From contig CAZKBM010000001.1 in NCBI GenBank assembly GCA_964550985.1, positions 70,087 through 134,086 of the forward strand: a stretch of DNA of 64,000 bases, given 5' to 3'. The notes under the pieces were generated by a model. That model made no database searches and was not told the DNA's origin. It saw only the letters and a list, made by a program, of their open reading frames with translations. Origin of the DNA: JAAYCI01 sp964550985 (GTDB lineage: Bacteria; Bacillota; Clostridia; Oscillospirales; Ruminococcaceae). Positions within the stretch are counted from its first letter, which is position 1. Each line of letters starts with the position of its first letter. This document shows positions 8,676-17,011 of this stretch, one piece after another. Both the position numbers and the translations under genes were made by a program.

Positions 8676-9523
8676 TAACCAATCTCCTCGTCGTCGCTGC
8701 GAATTTTAATGGCTTGTTGGGCCTGCCCGGCAGCGGGTTTTTCCTTGGGCAGGGGCTGCTGATTTTCCTTTTCCAGGCTGATGCCAATGCGGGCATTTTC
8801 CTGATAATCGTTCACCACACCGGCGCAGTTGCCCTGGGCAATTACCCGCCCGTGGCTCAGCCAGCAGGCCTTGTTGCAAAACTGCTCCACCACGCCCACG
8901 TCGTGGCTTACCAGCAGCACCGTGGTGCCGCTGTCTATCATCTGGCTAATTCGCCCATGGCATTTTTCGCGGAAGAGAAAATCCCCCACCGAGAGGATTT
9001 CGTCGCAGATGAGGATATCGGGGTCCATAACGGTGGCGATGGAGAAAGCCAGGCGTGCCACCATGCCCGAGGAATAGTTTTTCACCGGGATATCCAGGAA
9101 GCTCGCAAGTTCGGCAAAATCTACAATTTCGTCAAATTTTTCCTGTAGGTAGGCGGGCTTCATCCCCAGTACTGTGCCGTTTAAAAAGATGTTCTCCCGC
9201 GCGGTGAGGTCGGGGTCAAAGCCCGCGCCCAGTTCAATAAGGGGGGCTACGGTGCCCGTAACCCGGCAACTGCCCTGCGAGGGCTTCATCACCCCGGCAA
9301 TAATTTTTAGCAGGGTGGATTTGCCCGAGCCGTTTAGCCCCACCAGCCCATATACATCGCCCTTTTCCACCCGCAGCGAGACATTGGTGAGGGCGTAAAA
9401 TTCCTCAAATTTCAGCGTTCCCTTGGCTCGGCGGATAAACAACTCTTTCAGGCTGTCCACACGCTCTTTTGCCATGTTGAATCGCATCGAGACATTCTCT
9501 ACCTCAATCATGGTATGGGGCAA
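8675..9523 (-). CDS. ABC exporter ATPase for polysaccharide (Wzt/TagH-like)
   Basis: The 282 aa ATP-binding subunit has Walker A GLNGSGKS, signature YSSGMVARL, Walker B ILICDEIL and an H-loop LLVSHD. The sequence is typical of polysaccharide or teichoic-acid exporters (order of motifs, FEEFYALTNVS, GAGFDPDLTARENIFLNG). The tail after the ATPase core is only about 40 residues, so it lacks the carbohydrate-binding C-terminal domain of long Wzt proteins. TTG 9523 is chosen because AAAGGAGG stands 8 bases upstream; an ATG lies four codons later. It pairs with the permease at 9645-10433, from which it is separated by 121 bases of AT-richer sequence without an evident gene. Confidence 0.88.
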   Translation of the reverse strand: MPHTMIEVENVSMRFNMAKERVDSLKELFIRRAKGTLKFEEFYALTNVSLRVEKGDVYGLVGLNGSGKSTLLKIIAGVMKPSQGSCRVTGTVAPLIELGAGFDPDLTARENIFLNGTVLGMKPAYLQEKFDEIVDFAELASFLDIPVKNYSSGMVARLAFSIATVMDPDILICDEILSVGDFLFREKCHGRISQMIDSGTTVLLVSHDVGVVEQFCNKACWLSHGRVIAQGNCAGVVNDYQENARIGISLEKENQQPLPKEKPAAGQAQQAIKIRSDDEEIG

Positions 9524-9644
9524 GGCGCAGGCCTCCTTTCGGGCGGGGTTAAGGGGGAAGGGTACAAGCGGCTGCTGTGTTAAAAACCACGGCCGAGCTA
9601 TCGCAATGGAATCTTCACGTTATTATAAAGTTATACTGTATATG

Positions 9645-10433
9645 TTAAATATAGAGAATAAATTTATCCTGTTTGCGCTTAAAAATAAGCAGGCCCAAAA
9701 CCAGGGCCACGGCGCTGCTAAACAGGCAGCAAATCCAGGTGGTGGGGGTGGGGGCCTCGCCATACAGCACCACCTGGCGGAACATGGCCACATACCAAAA
9801 CAGCGGGTTAAACTTTATGGCGGTTTGCATCCAGGGGGGCAGTTGGCTGGCGGGGTAAAAAATGGGGGTGAGGTAGTTTAAAGCCACCACAATTACCGCG
9901 TACAGGTGCTGCATATCGCGAAAGAACACCACCAGGGTGGAGAGGATGAGCCCAGTGCCGAGGCTGAAAAAAAACAGAAGCAGAAGTGGAATGGGGAAAA
10001 GCAGCATCCAAGGGGTGATGGGCGCGCGGGTGGCCAAAATGACCACAAACAGGGCGACCATGGCAAACAAAGCGTTGATAAATTCAAATACCACTTTTTC
10101 AAAGGGGAAGATGTATTTGGGGATGTAGACCTTTTTAATCAGCCCGCTGTAGCCCACAATCGAGGTCATGGCGGTGGAGGTGGCGGCGTTAAAAAAATTG
10201 AACATGAGTTGACCGCTTAACAGATACACGGGGAAATACTCAATTTGAAAGCGGAACATATACATAAACACCGCGGCCATAATCAGCATCATGAGGATGG
10301 GGTTTAAAAAACTCCACAAAAAGCCCAGGGCGCTGCGGCGGTATTTTACCTTTAAATCTCGCTGCACCAAATTTACCAGCAGGTAGTAATAACGCCCAAA
10401 AACCGTTAGGGTGCTTTTGATATAGGCGGCCAT
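9645..10433 (-). CDS. ABC-2 type polysaccharide export permease (Wzm/TagG-like)
   Basis: This 262 aa membrane protein has about six transmembrane segments. Typical landmarks of ABC-2 glycan permeases are present: LVQRDLKVKYRRSALGFLWSFLNPILMMLI at the N-terminus, a central KVYIPKYIFPFEKVVFEF segment, and YLTPIFYPASQLP near the C-terminus. It works with the ATPase encoded downstream to carry lipid-linked polymer across the membrane. It starts two bases before the end of the rfbC reading frame boundary (rfbC stop at 10434-10436), so the operon order is rfbC, permease, ATPase, two transferases, lipoprotein. Confidence 0.88.
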   Translation of the reverse strand: MAAYIKSTLTVFGRYYYLLVNLVQRDLKVKYRRSALGFLWSFLNPILMMLIMAAVFMYMFRFQIEYFPVYLLSGQLMFNFFNAATSTAMTSIVGYSGLIKKVYIPKYIFPFEKVVFEFINALFAMVALFVVILATRAPITPWMLLFPIPLLLLFFFSLGTGLILSTLVVFFRDMQHLYAVIVVALNYLTPIFYPASQLPPWMQTAIKFNPLFWYVAMFRQVVLYGEAPTPTTWICCLFSSAVALVLGLLIFKRKQDKFILYI

Positions 10434-11006
10434 CTAGCCCAGCCACCTTTCAAAAACGGTAAAATCCTGCTCTTTTAAAGTGGGCAGGGCGGCGTCTTTT
10501 TCACTCAGGCGTGGCGGCGCGTCAATTTCCGGCCATTTTATGCCAATGTCCGCGTCGTCAAAGCGGATGCCCCCCTCGGCGCTGGGGCAGTAGATATCGG
10601 TGCATTTGTAAGTAAAAGCCGCCGTCTCGCTCAAAACCAAAAAACCGTGGGCAAAGCCCGGCGGCACCCAAAGCTGGCGTTTGTTTTCATCGCTCAATTC
10701 GGCGGCGGCCCAGGCGCCAAAGTGGGGGCTGCCGGGGCGGATATCCACCCCAACGTCAAAAACGCGGCCCTGAATCACCCGTACCAACTTGCCCTGGGTG
10801 TGCTCCGTTTGAAAATGCAGGCCCCGCAGCACCCCAAAAACCGAACTGCTTTGGTTGTCCTGCACAAAGGGCGCGTCAATACCGGCGGCGGCAAATTCCT
10901 CAAGGTGGAAGGTCTCCATAAAATATCCGCGGTTATCGCCAAAAACCGTGGGCTCCACCAGCAACATGCCGGGCAGGTCGGTCTCTATAAATTTAAATTT
11001 TCCCAA
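10434..11006 (-). CDS. rfbC: dTDP-4-dehydrorhamnose 3,5-epimerase
   Basis: The protein is an RmlC/RfbC cupin that epimerises dTDP-4-keto-6-deoxyglucose at C3 and C5 in dTDP-L-rhamnose synthesis. Family landmarks are FIETDLPGMLLVEP, DNRGYFMETFH, the RGLHFQ catalytic histidine motif, KLVRVIQGRVFDVGVDIR, and WVPPGFAHGFLVLSE. The frame is open to 11063 with an ATG at 11042. TTG 11006 has the only good ribosome site (GGAGG at 11015-11019, 8 bases away) and gives the usual family N-terminus. The other rhamnose genes (rmlA, B, D) are not in the window and must be elsewhere. It is the first gene of the minus-strand operon. Confidence 0.85.
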   Translation of the reverse strand: MGKFKFIETDLPGMLLVEPTVFGDNRGYFMETFHLEEFAAAGIDAPFVQDNQSSSVFGVLRGLHFQTEHTQGKLVRVIQGRVFDVGVDIRPGSPHFGAWAAAELSDENKRQLWVPPGFAHGFLVLSETAAFTYKCTDIYCPSAEGGIRFDDADIGIKWPEIDAPPRLSEKDAALPTLKEQDFTVFERWLG

Positions 11007-11097
11007 ATGGTTTGCCTCCGTTTCGGTAGAAGTTTGCCTCATACGCCAGAAAAATGTACGCAAACTTCCACGGTAGAGATTCTATTGAATCCCATAT

Positions 11098-11126
11098 AGA
11101 ATAGCATAAACCATCGCCCACTTCAA
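11098..11126 (-). promoter_or_regulatory. Promoter of the rfbC-ABC export operon
   Basis: Read on the minus strand, TTGAAG (11126-11121) is followed after 17 bases by TATTCT (11103-11098). This is a good sigma-A type match about 90 bases upstream of the chosen rfbC start. It is divergent from the promoter at 11174-11202. Confidence 0.65.
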
Positions 11127-11173
11127 GGCGGGGCGGCGCGGGCCACAGGATAAGGGGGGCGAAGTGCCAAAAG

Positions 11174-11202
11174 TTGAAAAAAAGGGGGGGCTATTGTATA
11201 CT
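11174..11202 (+). promoter_or_regulatory. Promoter of the legionaminate locus
   Basis: TTGAAA (11174-11179), a 17-base spacer and TATACT (11197-11202) make a near-consensus sigma-A promoter. It leaves a leader of about 90 bases before the ATG of legB. No other equally good promoter was seen between here and the membrane cassettes. Confidence 0.7.
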
Positions 11203-11298
11203 AAAACGAATAGTATTACTGCTGCATACAGGAGTAATAGAATACCCTGCCGGTGCGCGGCGTGTTTTGGGCGCGTATGGCGGCAAGCGGAGGTATGC

Positions 11299-12282
11299 AT
11301 GGCAAACAGCGTAATGGTAACAGGGGCCGACGGCTTTATTGGCAGCCACCTCACCGAGGCCCTTGTAAAAAAAGGCGAAAAAGTGAAGGCTTTTTGCTAC
11401 TATAACTCGTTTGGAAAGTGGGGCTGGCTGGATAGCCTGCCCAGCGAAATTGTAAGCGAGATTGAAATTTTTATGGGCGATATCCGCGACCCGCACGGTG
11501 TGCGGGTGGCCATGGAAGGGCAGGATACGGTTTACCATCTGGCCGCCCTGATTGCCATACCCTTTAGCTACCATAGCCCCGATAGTTATGTGGATACGAA
11601 TATAAAGGGCACCCTGAACGTGCTGAACGCCGCGCGGGACCTTGGCACGAAGCGCCTTTTGGTAACCAGCACCAGCGAGGTGTACGGCACGGCGCGGTAT
11701 GTGCCCATCGATGAAAACCACCCCTTCCAGGGGCAAAGCCCCTATTCGGCCACCAAAATTGGGGCCGACCGGCTGGCCGAAAGTTTTTACCGCAGTTTTG
11801 CCCTGCCCCTTACCATAGTGCGGCCCTTTAACACCTACGGCCCCAGGCAAAGCGCACGGGCGGTTATCCCAACCATCATCACCCAGTTGCTTTCTGGCAG
11901 GGATGAAATACGCCTGGGCAGCCTGCACCCCACCAGGGATTTTAACTATGTGGAGGACACCGCCCGCGGTTTTATGGCCATTGCTGGCTGTGATAAGGCC
12001 GTAGGGGAGGAAATCAACATCGCCACCGGGCGGGAGATATCCATTGGGGAACTGGCCGAAGAACTGATACGCCAAATACGCCCCAGTGCCAAAATTGTTT
12101 GCGATGAAGAACGGCTGCGCCCCGAAAAAAGTGAGGTGGAGCGCCTTTTGGGCAGCGCCGAAAAGCTGCAGAAATTGACGGGCTGGGCCCCGGCCTACAG
12201 CTTTGAAGAGGGGCTTGGCCGCACCATACAGTGGCTGCGCCAAAACCTGGCCGATTTTAAAGCCGGGCGCTATAACCTGTAA
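11299..12282 (+). CDS. legB: NAD-dependent 4,6-dehydratase LegB-like
   Basis: This 327 aa extended SDR enzyme is expected to make the 4-keto-6-deoxy nucleotide sugar from UDP- or GDP-GlcNAc, the first committed step of legionaminic acid synthesis. It shows the NAD-binding VTGADGFIGSHL, the LegB-typical FCYYNSFGKWGWLD stretch, TSTSEVYG and the catalytic YSATK. ATG 11299 has GGAGG 5 bases upstream; the frame is open to 11164 but there is no ribosome site there and the promoter would lie inside it. It is followed by a DUF2142-like gene rather than by legC, which lies 10 kb downstream. Whether the nucleotide is UDP or GDP cannot be read directly; the ptmE-like gene favours GDP. Confidence 0.85.
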   Translation: MANSVMVTGADGFIGSHLTEALVKKGEKVKAFCYYNSFGKWGWLDSLPSEIVSEIEIFMGDIRDPHGVRVAMEGQDTVYHLAALIAIPFSYHSPDSYVDTNIKGTLNVLNAARDLGTKRLLVTSTSEVYGTARYVPIDENHPFQGQSPYSATKIGADRLAESFYRSFALPLTIVRPFNTYGPRQSARAVIPTIITQLLSGRDEIRLGSLHPTRDFNYVEDTARGFMAIAGCDKAVGEEINIATGREISIGELAEELIRQIRPSAKIVCDEERLRPEKSEVERLLGSAEKLQKLTGWAPAYSFEEGLGRTIQWLRQNLADFKAGRYNL

Positions 12283-12326
12283 AATGCCTCATTTTTTTGC
12301 TGGCATACAGCCCAGAGGAGTGGCCC

Positions 12327-13973
12327 ATGGCTGATACCAAAATGAAAAAACGCCTGCGCCTACCCCCGGTGGCACGCTGGCTGCTGGGTTATGCGGGCGT
12401 CCTGCTTTTTGCGGTGGGGCTTGTGTATTACTGGCGGGTGGCCTTTTTGCTGGAAGGCCTGCCCGCTTTACCCCTTACCGCCGCCGTGGCGGGCGTTTTT
12501 AGCCTTTTATACCTGGCGCTGTTTCTGCTTTGCCGCCTGCTGCGCCATAAACTTTGCTTAAAAGCCGCTTTGTGCGTTTTTCTATTGGGGCTTTTGTTCT
12601 GTTTTGCCAATGCCCCGCTGCAAGCGCCCGATGAAACCGGCTATTTTTTGCGCAGCTACAGCATCTCCACAGGGAAATTTGACTTCGATTACAACCGTGG
12701 ATACCCACGGGATGTGAATCTGCTTTTGCAAAACTTCCCCGGTATGCTGAACCACAGTGTAAAGTATGAAGGGGCCCCCCTGCCCGTTAGCGCTCTGGCG
12801 GAGTACAAGGCCGCGCTGCAAAGCGGCCAACAGGCCGAAAGCCCCCAGCGGGAGCCTGTGGCCTTTATGGTCTTGCAGTTTTTGCCCCAGGCGCTGGGGA
12901 TGGCCACCGCAAGGTTGCTGGGTTTTTCGGCCCTGGGGCAGATGTATGCCGCGCGGCTGGCCAATTTGATTTTATATTCGGTTTTATGCTACTTCACCTT
13001 TCGCAACTGCGATAAATACAGGGGGGTGTTTTTTGCCTTTGCGCTGCTGCCGCTCTCGCTGTTTATGGGGGCCTCCCTCTCGTACGATAGCGTGCTTTTG
13101 GCCCTTTACTATTTGCAGCTAAGCTATTTTTGCAAGGCGGAAATTTTTACGCGAGATGTGGTGGCCTTTGGGGTGGCGGCGCTTTTTGCCACGCTGTTAA
13201 AGCCCACCAGCGTGGTGCTGGTGGCTTTGCTGCTGTTAATTCCCCCCGCGCGCTGGAAAAGCCGCCTGCGCCCCTGGCCGGCGGTGGGGGTGCTTTTGGC
13301 GGCGGGGCTTTTGGCCTATTTTGCCATGGGGCAGCTAAACGGCCTGTTTGTGCATGGCTACCCCGCCGTGCTGCCCCGCGGTATGGGGGCCGAGGCCGAC
13401 CCCGCCGGGCAGATACGCTTTGCCCTAAGCCACCTGCCCGCCTTTGTGGCCCGCGCCGCGCTTACTGTATACGAAAACGCGGCCTATCTTTTCCGCCTGG
13501 GAGAGTTTGGCTGGATGGACCTCTCCATCCCGCTGGCGGGAGGGCTTTCGGTACTGTCCCTCTCGGCGGCCTCGGCGCTGGGTATTCAGCAAAAGGAGGA
13601 CACAAAGTATACGGCGGTGATTGCGCTGTTTTTAATGGCCCTTCTGTATGCGGGCTCGGTTCTGGCCGCCATGTATTTTTTTGAAACAGATCTCTACTCC
13701 ATCCGTATTGTGGGGGTGCAGCCGCGCTATTTGCTGCCCGCCTTTCTTTTGCTTTTTATGCTGGCCAGCATTTTGCTGGGCAAGGCCGTGCGCCCAAGGC
13801 TGGGCACCGTGCAGGCGGCCCAGCGCACCGAAGAAATTACCCTTTGGATAGCCGCCGCCGTGGCCGCGGCCTCGGTGCTGATGTTGTTCCAGTGCAATTT
13901 TATTGGCCAGTGGCTGCCCAAAAGCGCGGGCGGTTACGAACTGGTGAACCTGTTTGGCCGCCTGGGCAGCTAG
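12327..13973 (+). CDS. DUF2142-like polytopic membrane protein
   Basis: The 548 aa protein has roughly a dozen hydrophobic segments and a DUF2142-type pattern: a first large external loop with QAPDETGYFLRSYSIS, then PLSLFMGASLSYDSVLLALYY and a LKPTSVVLVALLLLIPP segment. DUF2142 proteins are GT-C-like membrane proteins found in surface glycan loci; the acidic DE in the first loop would match a GT-C catalytic motif (inference). ATG 12327 is supported by GAGGAG at 12315-12320; an upstream in-frame start at 12297 has no ribosome site. It sits between legB and the first membrane cassette and may be a glycosyltransferase using polyprenyl-phosphate sugars. Confidence 0.75.
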   Translation: MADTKMKKRLRLPPVARWLLGYAGVLLFAVGLVYYWRVAFLLEGLPALPLTAAVAGVFSLLYLALFLLCRLLRHKLCLKAALCVFLLGLLFCFANAPLQAPDETGYFLRSYSISTGKFDFDYNRGYPRDVNLLLQNFPGMLNHSVKYEGAPLPVSALAEYKAALQSGQQAESPQREPVAFMVLQFLPQALGMATARLLGFSALGQMYAARLANLILYSVLCYFTFRNCDKYRGVFFAFALLPLSLFMGASLSYDSVLLALYYLQLSYFCKAEIFTRDVVAFGVAALFATLLKPTSVVLVALLLLIPPARWKSRLRPWPAVGVLLAAGLLAYFAMGQLNGLFVHGYPAVLPRGMGAEADPAGQIRFALSHLPAFVARAALTVYENAAYLFRLGEFGWMDLSIPLAGGLSVLSLSAASALGIQQKEDTKYTAVIALFLMALLYAGSVLAAMYFFETDLYSIRIVGVQPRYLLPAFLLLFMLASILLGKAVRPRLGTVQAAQRTEEITLWIAAAVAAASVLMLFQCNFIGQWLPKSAGGYELVNLFGRLGS

Positions 13974-14158
13974 CGCTGAAAAGCCTTTTTAGGCGGGATG
14001 CCAGGGCAAAAACACAGAGCTTGCCCCGCTTCAGGTAAAGCCCGTGAGGCTTCTTTCCCCTCAATCTGTCACATCAAAATTTGCCGTACCACACCTTAGC
14101 CTAGCCCCGCGCCATCCTGTTTCTCTGCGGGGCATCTTCCCTGGAGGATATACTGCTT

Positions 14159-16216
14159 TTGATAGTTCTAACCGGCCTTTTTTCCCTTGCGGGCCTTTCG
14201 CTGTTTCTGGCCCGGTTTTTAAAACGTTCCTCGGCGCTAACGCCGCTTTTGGCGGTGGCGCTGGCCATTTTGTGGTTTACGCTGTTTGGCTGCCTGGGCC
14301 TTTTGGTGCTAAGCGGCTGGTTGTGGTATGCTCTGTGCCTGGCCGCCACGGTTTTTGTGCTGTATAAAGAGAGAAAAACGATTGTAAAACGCCTGAGCCC
14401 AGGCTGGTGGTTTTTTGTGTTAGGCGGGGTATTTTTTACCGTTTTGTTTGCCGCCACCCGCCCCCAGTTTGCCGAATGGGACGACTTCACCTTTTGGGGT
14501 ACGGCGGCAAAGGCCGTTTTTGAAAATGGCGAAATGTACACTTCCGCCGCCAGCAATTTGCTGCACCGCAGCTACCCGCCGGGGCTGATAGTGTTCACCT
14601 ATATGGCGCAGTTTTTTGGGCGGGCATTTTCCGAATACGGCATGATGGCCGCTTACTCTTTTGTGTACCTTGCGGCCTTTGCGGCGGCCTCGGCCCTGTG
14701 GGAGCAGCGCCGCGCCGCAGCCGTGGTGTTTACCTGCGGGCTGTTTGTTCTGCCGTTTTTCTTTGAACCGGGCGCCCATTTGGGCGAGCCTTCCTGGGCC
14801 TACCTCACGGTGATGGCCGACCCCCCTATGGCCGCTTTATTTGGCGGGGTTTTGTGCTTTTATTTTGCCGGGGGCGAAAAGGATTGGCGGCTGCTGCTGC
14901 CCTTTGGGGCCCTGCTGGGCGCCCTTACCACCCTAAAGGATATGGGCTTTGCCCTGGCCCTGCTGGCACTGTTTATTGCAGGGCTGGACCTGCTTTTTTG
15001 CGAGCGGGACCGCCTGAGCTTTTTTGCCCTGCGCCGCTGGAGGGCCTGGCTGGTAAGCTGCCTTGCCTGCGGGGCCATGATTGTGGGCATGTATCTGCTT
15101 TGGGCCGCCCACCTGGCCCTCTCCCCTTTGGGGGTAGACCGTTTTAACCTGGGCAGCGCCGGGCAGAACTTGGGCATGGGCGCCATGCTGGCCGGGGCCC
15201 TGGGCGCGCTGTTTGGCCTTGTGCAACACCCGCAGTACAGCCAGGTGTTGCCCCTGATGCAAAACGCCCTTTTTGAAAAGCCCGTCTCGGTCATCGGGGC
15301 GGGGCCGGCAGTGTTCTGTTTGATATGCCTCATTCTGCTGGCCGCCTTTGTGCTGGCTGCCACAAAACGGCAGCGCAGGCGGGTGCTGGTGTTTTTTATA
15401 ACCAGCACGGCAGGGTTTGCCCTGTTTTACATCTTCAACATCTTCTTGTATGCCTTTATTTTTAAAGAGATAGAGGCCTTGATTTTGAAGGACTACCTGC
15501 GCTATATCTCCCCCTACTGGCAGGGCTGGCTGGCGGCCAGCCTGGCACTGCTGGGTCTTACGGCGGTAAGCGGCCCCAAAGAGCGGCGGCGGATGGTTTT
15601 GGCGCGGGCGGGCAGCTTGGGGCTAACGCTGTGCCTGGTGCTGGCCGTGGTTTTGCGGGGGAATGGCCAGTCCAACTTTTTGTTTTACAGCCCCTCGAAT
15701 TACGGTGTGCGCTATTCGGTGCAGGACGTACTGGCCCAGGCCGCGGCGGAGGGGATGCAAAAGGGCGATAAGGTGTACCTACTTAGCCAGGATGACGACG
15801 GCGACCGCAGCTACAAGTTCCGCTATGAGATGGAGGCCGAGATGGCCCTGCAATATGCGGGCCCTTTGCAAGACGCTGAAGGCCAGCCGGTTTTGGAGGA
15901 GGGCCTGCCCCTTTACCGGGGCAATGTGGGGGGCACCATAGTGCCCAAAAACCAAAGCTACGCCCCCGAAACACCTTACCCCGCTGCAGGCGGGCCCGAG
16001 GAACTGGCGGCCTTTTTACGCCAGGAAGGGGTGAGCCACCTGCTGATAGACCGCGTGGACAACTACTTTTTGGAAAATTTCAGCGGCCTTTTCAGCGATG
16101 GGCTAAAGGGCTGGAGCGATGACGACAGTCTTTCCACCGGGCAGCGGTATTACCGCGTAAGCTGGCAGGGGGACAGCCTGCGCCTTGTGCCTGAAGAAGG
16201 GGGGGCGACGGTATGA
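14159..16216 (+). CDS. GT-C-like polytopic membrane protein, cassette 1 large
   Basis: The 685 aa protein has about a dozen membrane segments and a soluble C-terminal domain of about 150 residues. After the second or third helix it carries a loop with FAEWDDFTFWGTAAKAVF; the same loop occurs in the large proteins at 17012 and 19608 as QWDEFSFWGT and AWDEFSTWGT. An acidic pair in the first external loop is the hallmark of GT-C glycosyltransferases, so a polyprenyl-linked sugar transferase is inferred. The C-terminal domain shares DDDG and LFSDGLKG motifs with its paralogues. TTG 14159 lies 11 bases after GGAGG; a CTG at 14153 would be closer (5 bases). It overlaps the next gene as ATGA. Confidence 0.75.
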   Translation: MIVLTGLFSLAGLSLFLARFLKRSSALTPLLAVALAILWFTLFGCLGLLVLSGWLWYALCLAATVFVLYKERKTIVKRLSPGWWFFVLGGVFFTVLFAATRPQFAEWDDFTFWGTAAKAVFENGEMYTSAASNLLHRSYPPGLIVFTYMAQFFGRAFSEYGMMAAYSFVYLAAFAAASALWEQRRAAAVVFTCGLFVLPFFFEPGAHLGEPSWAYLTVMADPPMAALFGGVLCFYFAGGEKDWRLLLPFGALLGALTTLKDMGFALALLALFIAGLDLLFCERDRLSFFALRRWRAWLVSCLACGAMIVGMYLLWAAHLALSPLGVDRFNLGSAGQNLGMGAMLAGALGALFGLVQHPQYSQVLPLMQNALFEKPVSVIGAGPAVFCLICLILLAAFVLAATKRQRRRVLVFFITSTAGFALFYIFNIFLYAFIFKEIEALILKDYLRYISPYWQGWLAASLALLGLTAVSGPKERRRMVLARAGSLGLTLCLVLAVVLRGNGQSNFLFYSPSNYGVRYSVQDVLAQAAAEGMQKGDKVYLLSQDDDGDRSYKFRYEMEAEMALQYAGPLQDAEGQPVLEEGLPLYRGNVGGTIVPKNQSYAPETPYPAAGGPEELAAFLRQEGVSHLLIDRVDNYFLENFSGLFSDGLKGWSDDDSLSTGQRYYRVSWQGDSLRLVPEEGGATV

Positions 16217-16872
16217 GAGAGAAGCTGAAAAAACGAAGAAATTGGCTTTTGCCCCTGCTTTGCTATCTCTTGGCCCTGCTGTGCTACCTTTCGGCCTGCG
16301 GTATCGCTTTGGCCCTGGGCATAAAGCGGGCAGGCAGTGGGGAACTGGCGGAAAAACCCCTCACCTTTACGGATTTTTACGCCGAGGGGGTACTTGTGAA
16401 GGAAAATGCCGCCGGTGGGCTGGACCTGATTTCCACAGACGACGACCCCCGGATGATTTATAGCCCCGGAGAAAACTTTTACGCGGGGCGCTTCACCTTC
16501 AGCGCTAAGACGCAGAACCGCCCAGGGGGTGAGATGACCCTTTACTACACGGCCCAGCCGGGCGAGGCGTTCAGCCCGCAAAAACGCCTGACCGCAAGGG
16601 CGGACGGTGAGGGCCGCTGGTACTTTGACCTGGGCGGGCGGAAGGTAAGCGCCCTGCGCTTTGACCCCGGCACAAAAGGCGGGGTGCTTTGGCGGAACTG
16701 GGCCATCACCCTGAACGAGGCAAAGCCCCCGCTGGCCTATTTTGCGCCCACGGCCCAAACGGCGTTTTTACTTTTGTTTTTGCCGGGTTTTTGCGCGGCG
16801 CTGCTGCTGGAGCTGCTGCAATTGGCCGCAGCCTGGCGAAGGGCCGGTAAGGAAGAGGCGGTAAGTTCATAA
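16213..16872 (+). CDS. Two-membrane-segment partner protein, cassette 1 small
   Basis: The 219 aa protein has an N-terminal membrane segment (about residues 11-35), an extracytoplasmic domain of about 135 residues that looks beta-rich, and a C-terminal membrane segment (LLLFLPGFCAALLLELL). It overlaps the large cassette gene by four bases (ATGA). It shares with 18976 and 21610 a pattern of a lone YY or FYAKPGQ-type strand, an arginine-rich strand, and an LRLD-like strand about 40 residues before the last helix. I recognise no described family. The strict pairing suggests that the small protein serves the large one, perhaps in binding the acceptor glycan (inference). Confidence 0.7.
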   Translation: MREKLKKRRNWLLPLLCYLLALLCYLSACGIALALGIKRAGSGELAEKPLTFTDFYAEGVLVKENAAGGLDLISTDDDPRMIYSPGENFYAGRFTFSAKTQNRPGGEMTLYYTAQPGEAFSPQKRLTARADGEGRWYFDLGGRKVSALRFDPGTKGGVLWRNWAITLNEAKPPLAYFAPTAQTAFLLLFLPGFCAALLLELLQLAAAWRRAGKEEAVSS

Positions 16873-16928
16873 GCAAATATCAACTAAATGAAATATATAG
16901 TTAAAACAATACAGCCGGTAACACTCCT

Positions 16929-16996
16929 AAAAGGCAATGGACATTAAAAGGCAATGGGATGCTAAAAGGCAATAGAACAAAAAGACAATAAGATAA
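16929..16996 (+). repeat. Four degenerate tandem repeats upstream of cassette 2
   Basis: The motif AAAAGGCAATGG recurs at about 16929, 16946, 16964 and 16979 (last copy AAAAAGACAATAAG), with a spacing of 16 to 18 bases. The array ends just before the ribosome site (GGGAGG) of the next gene. It lies in a 139-base gap that otherwise shows nothing. Confidence 0.65.
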
Positions 16997-17011
16997 ACAG
17001 CGGGAGGCGGC

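Noticed and set aside
11191..12243. 350-codon minus-strand open frame
   Set aside because: It is the antisense shadow of legB, whose motifs and ribosome site are clear.
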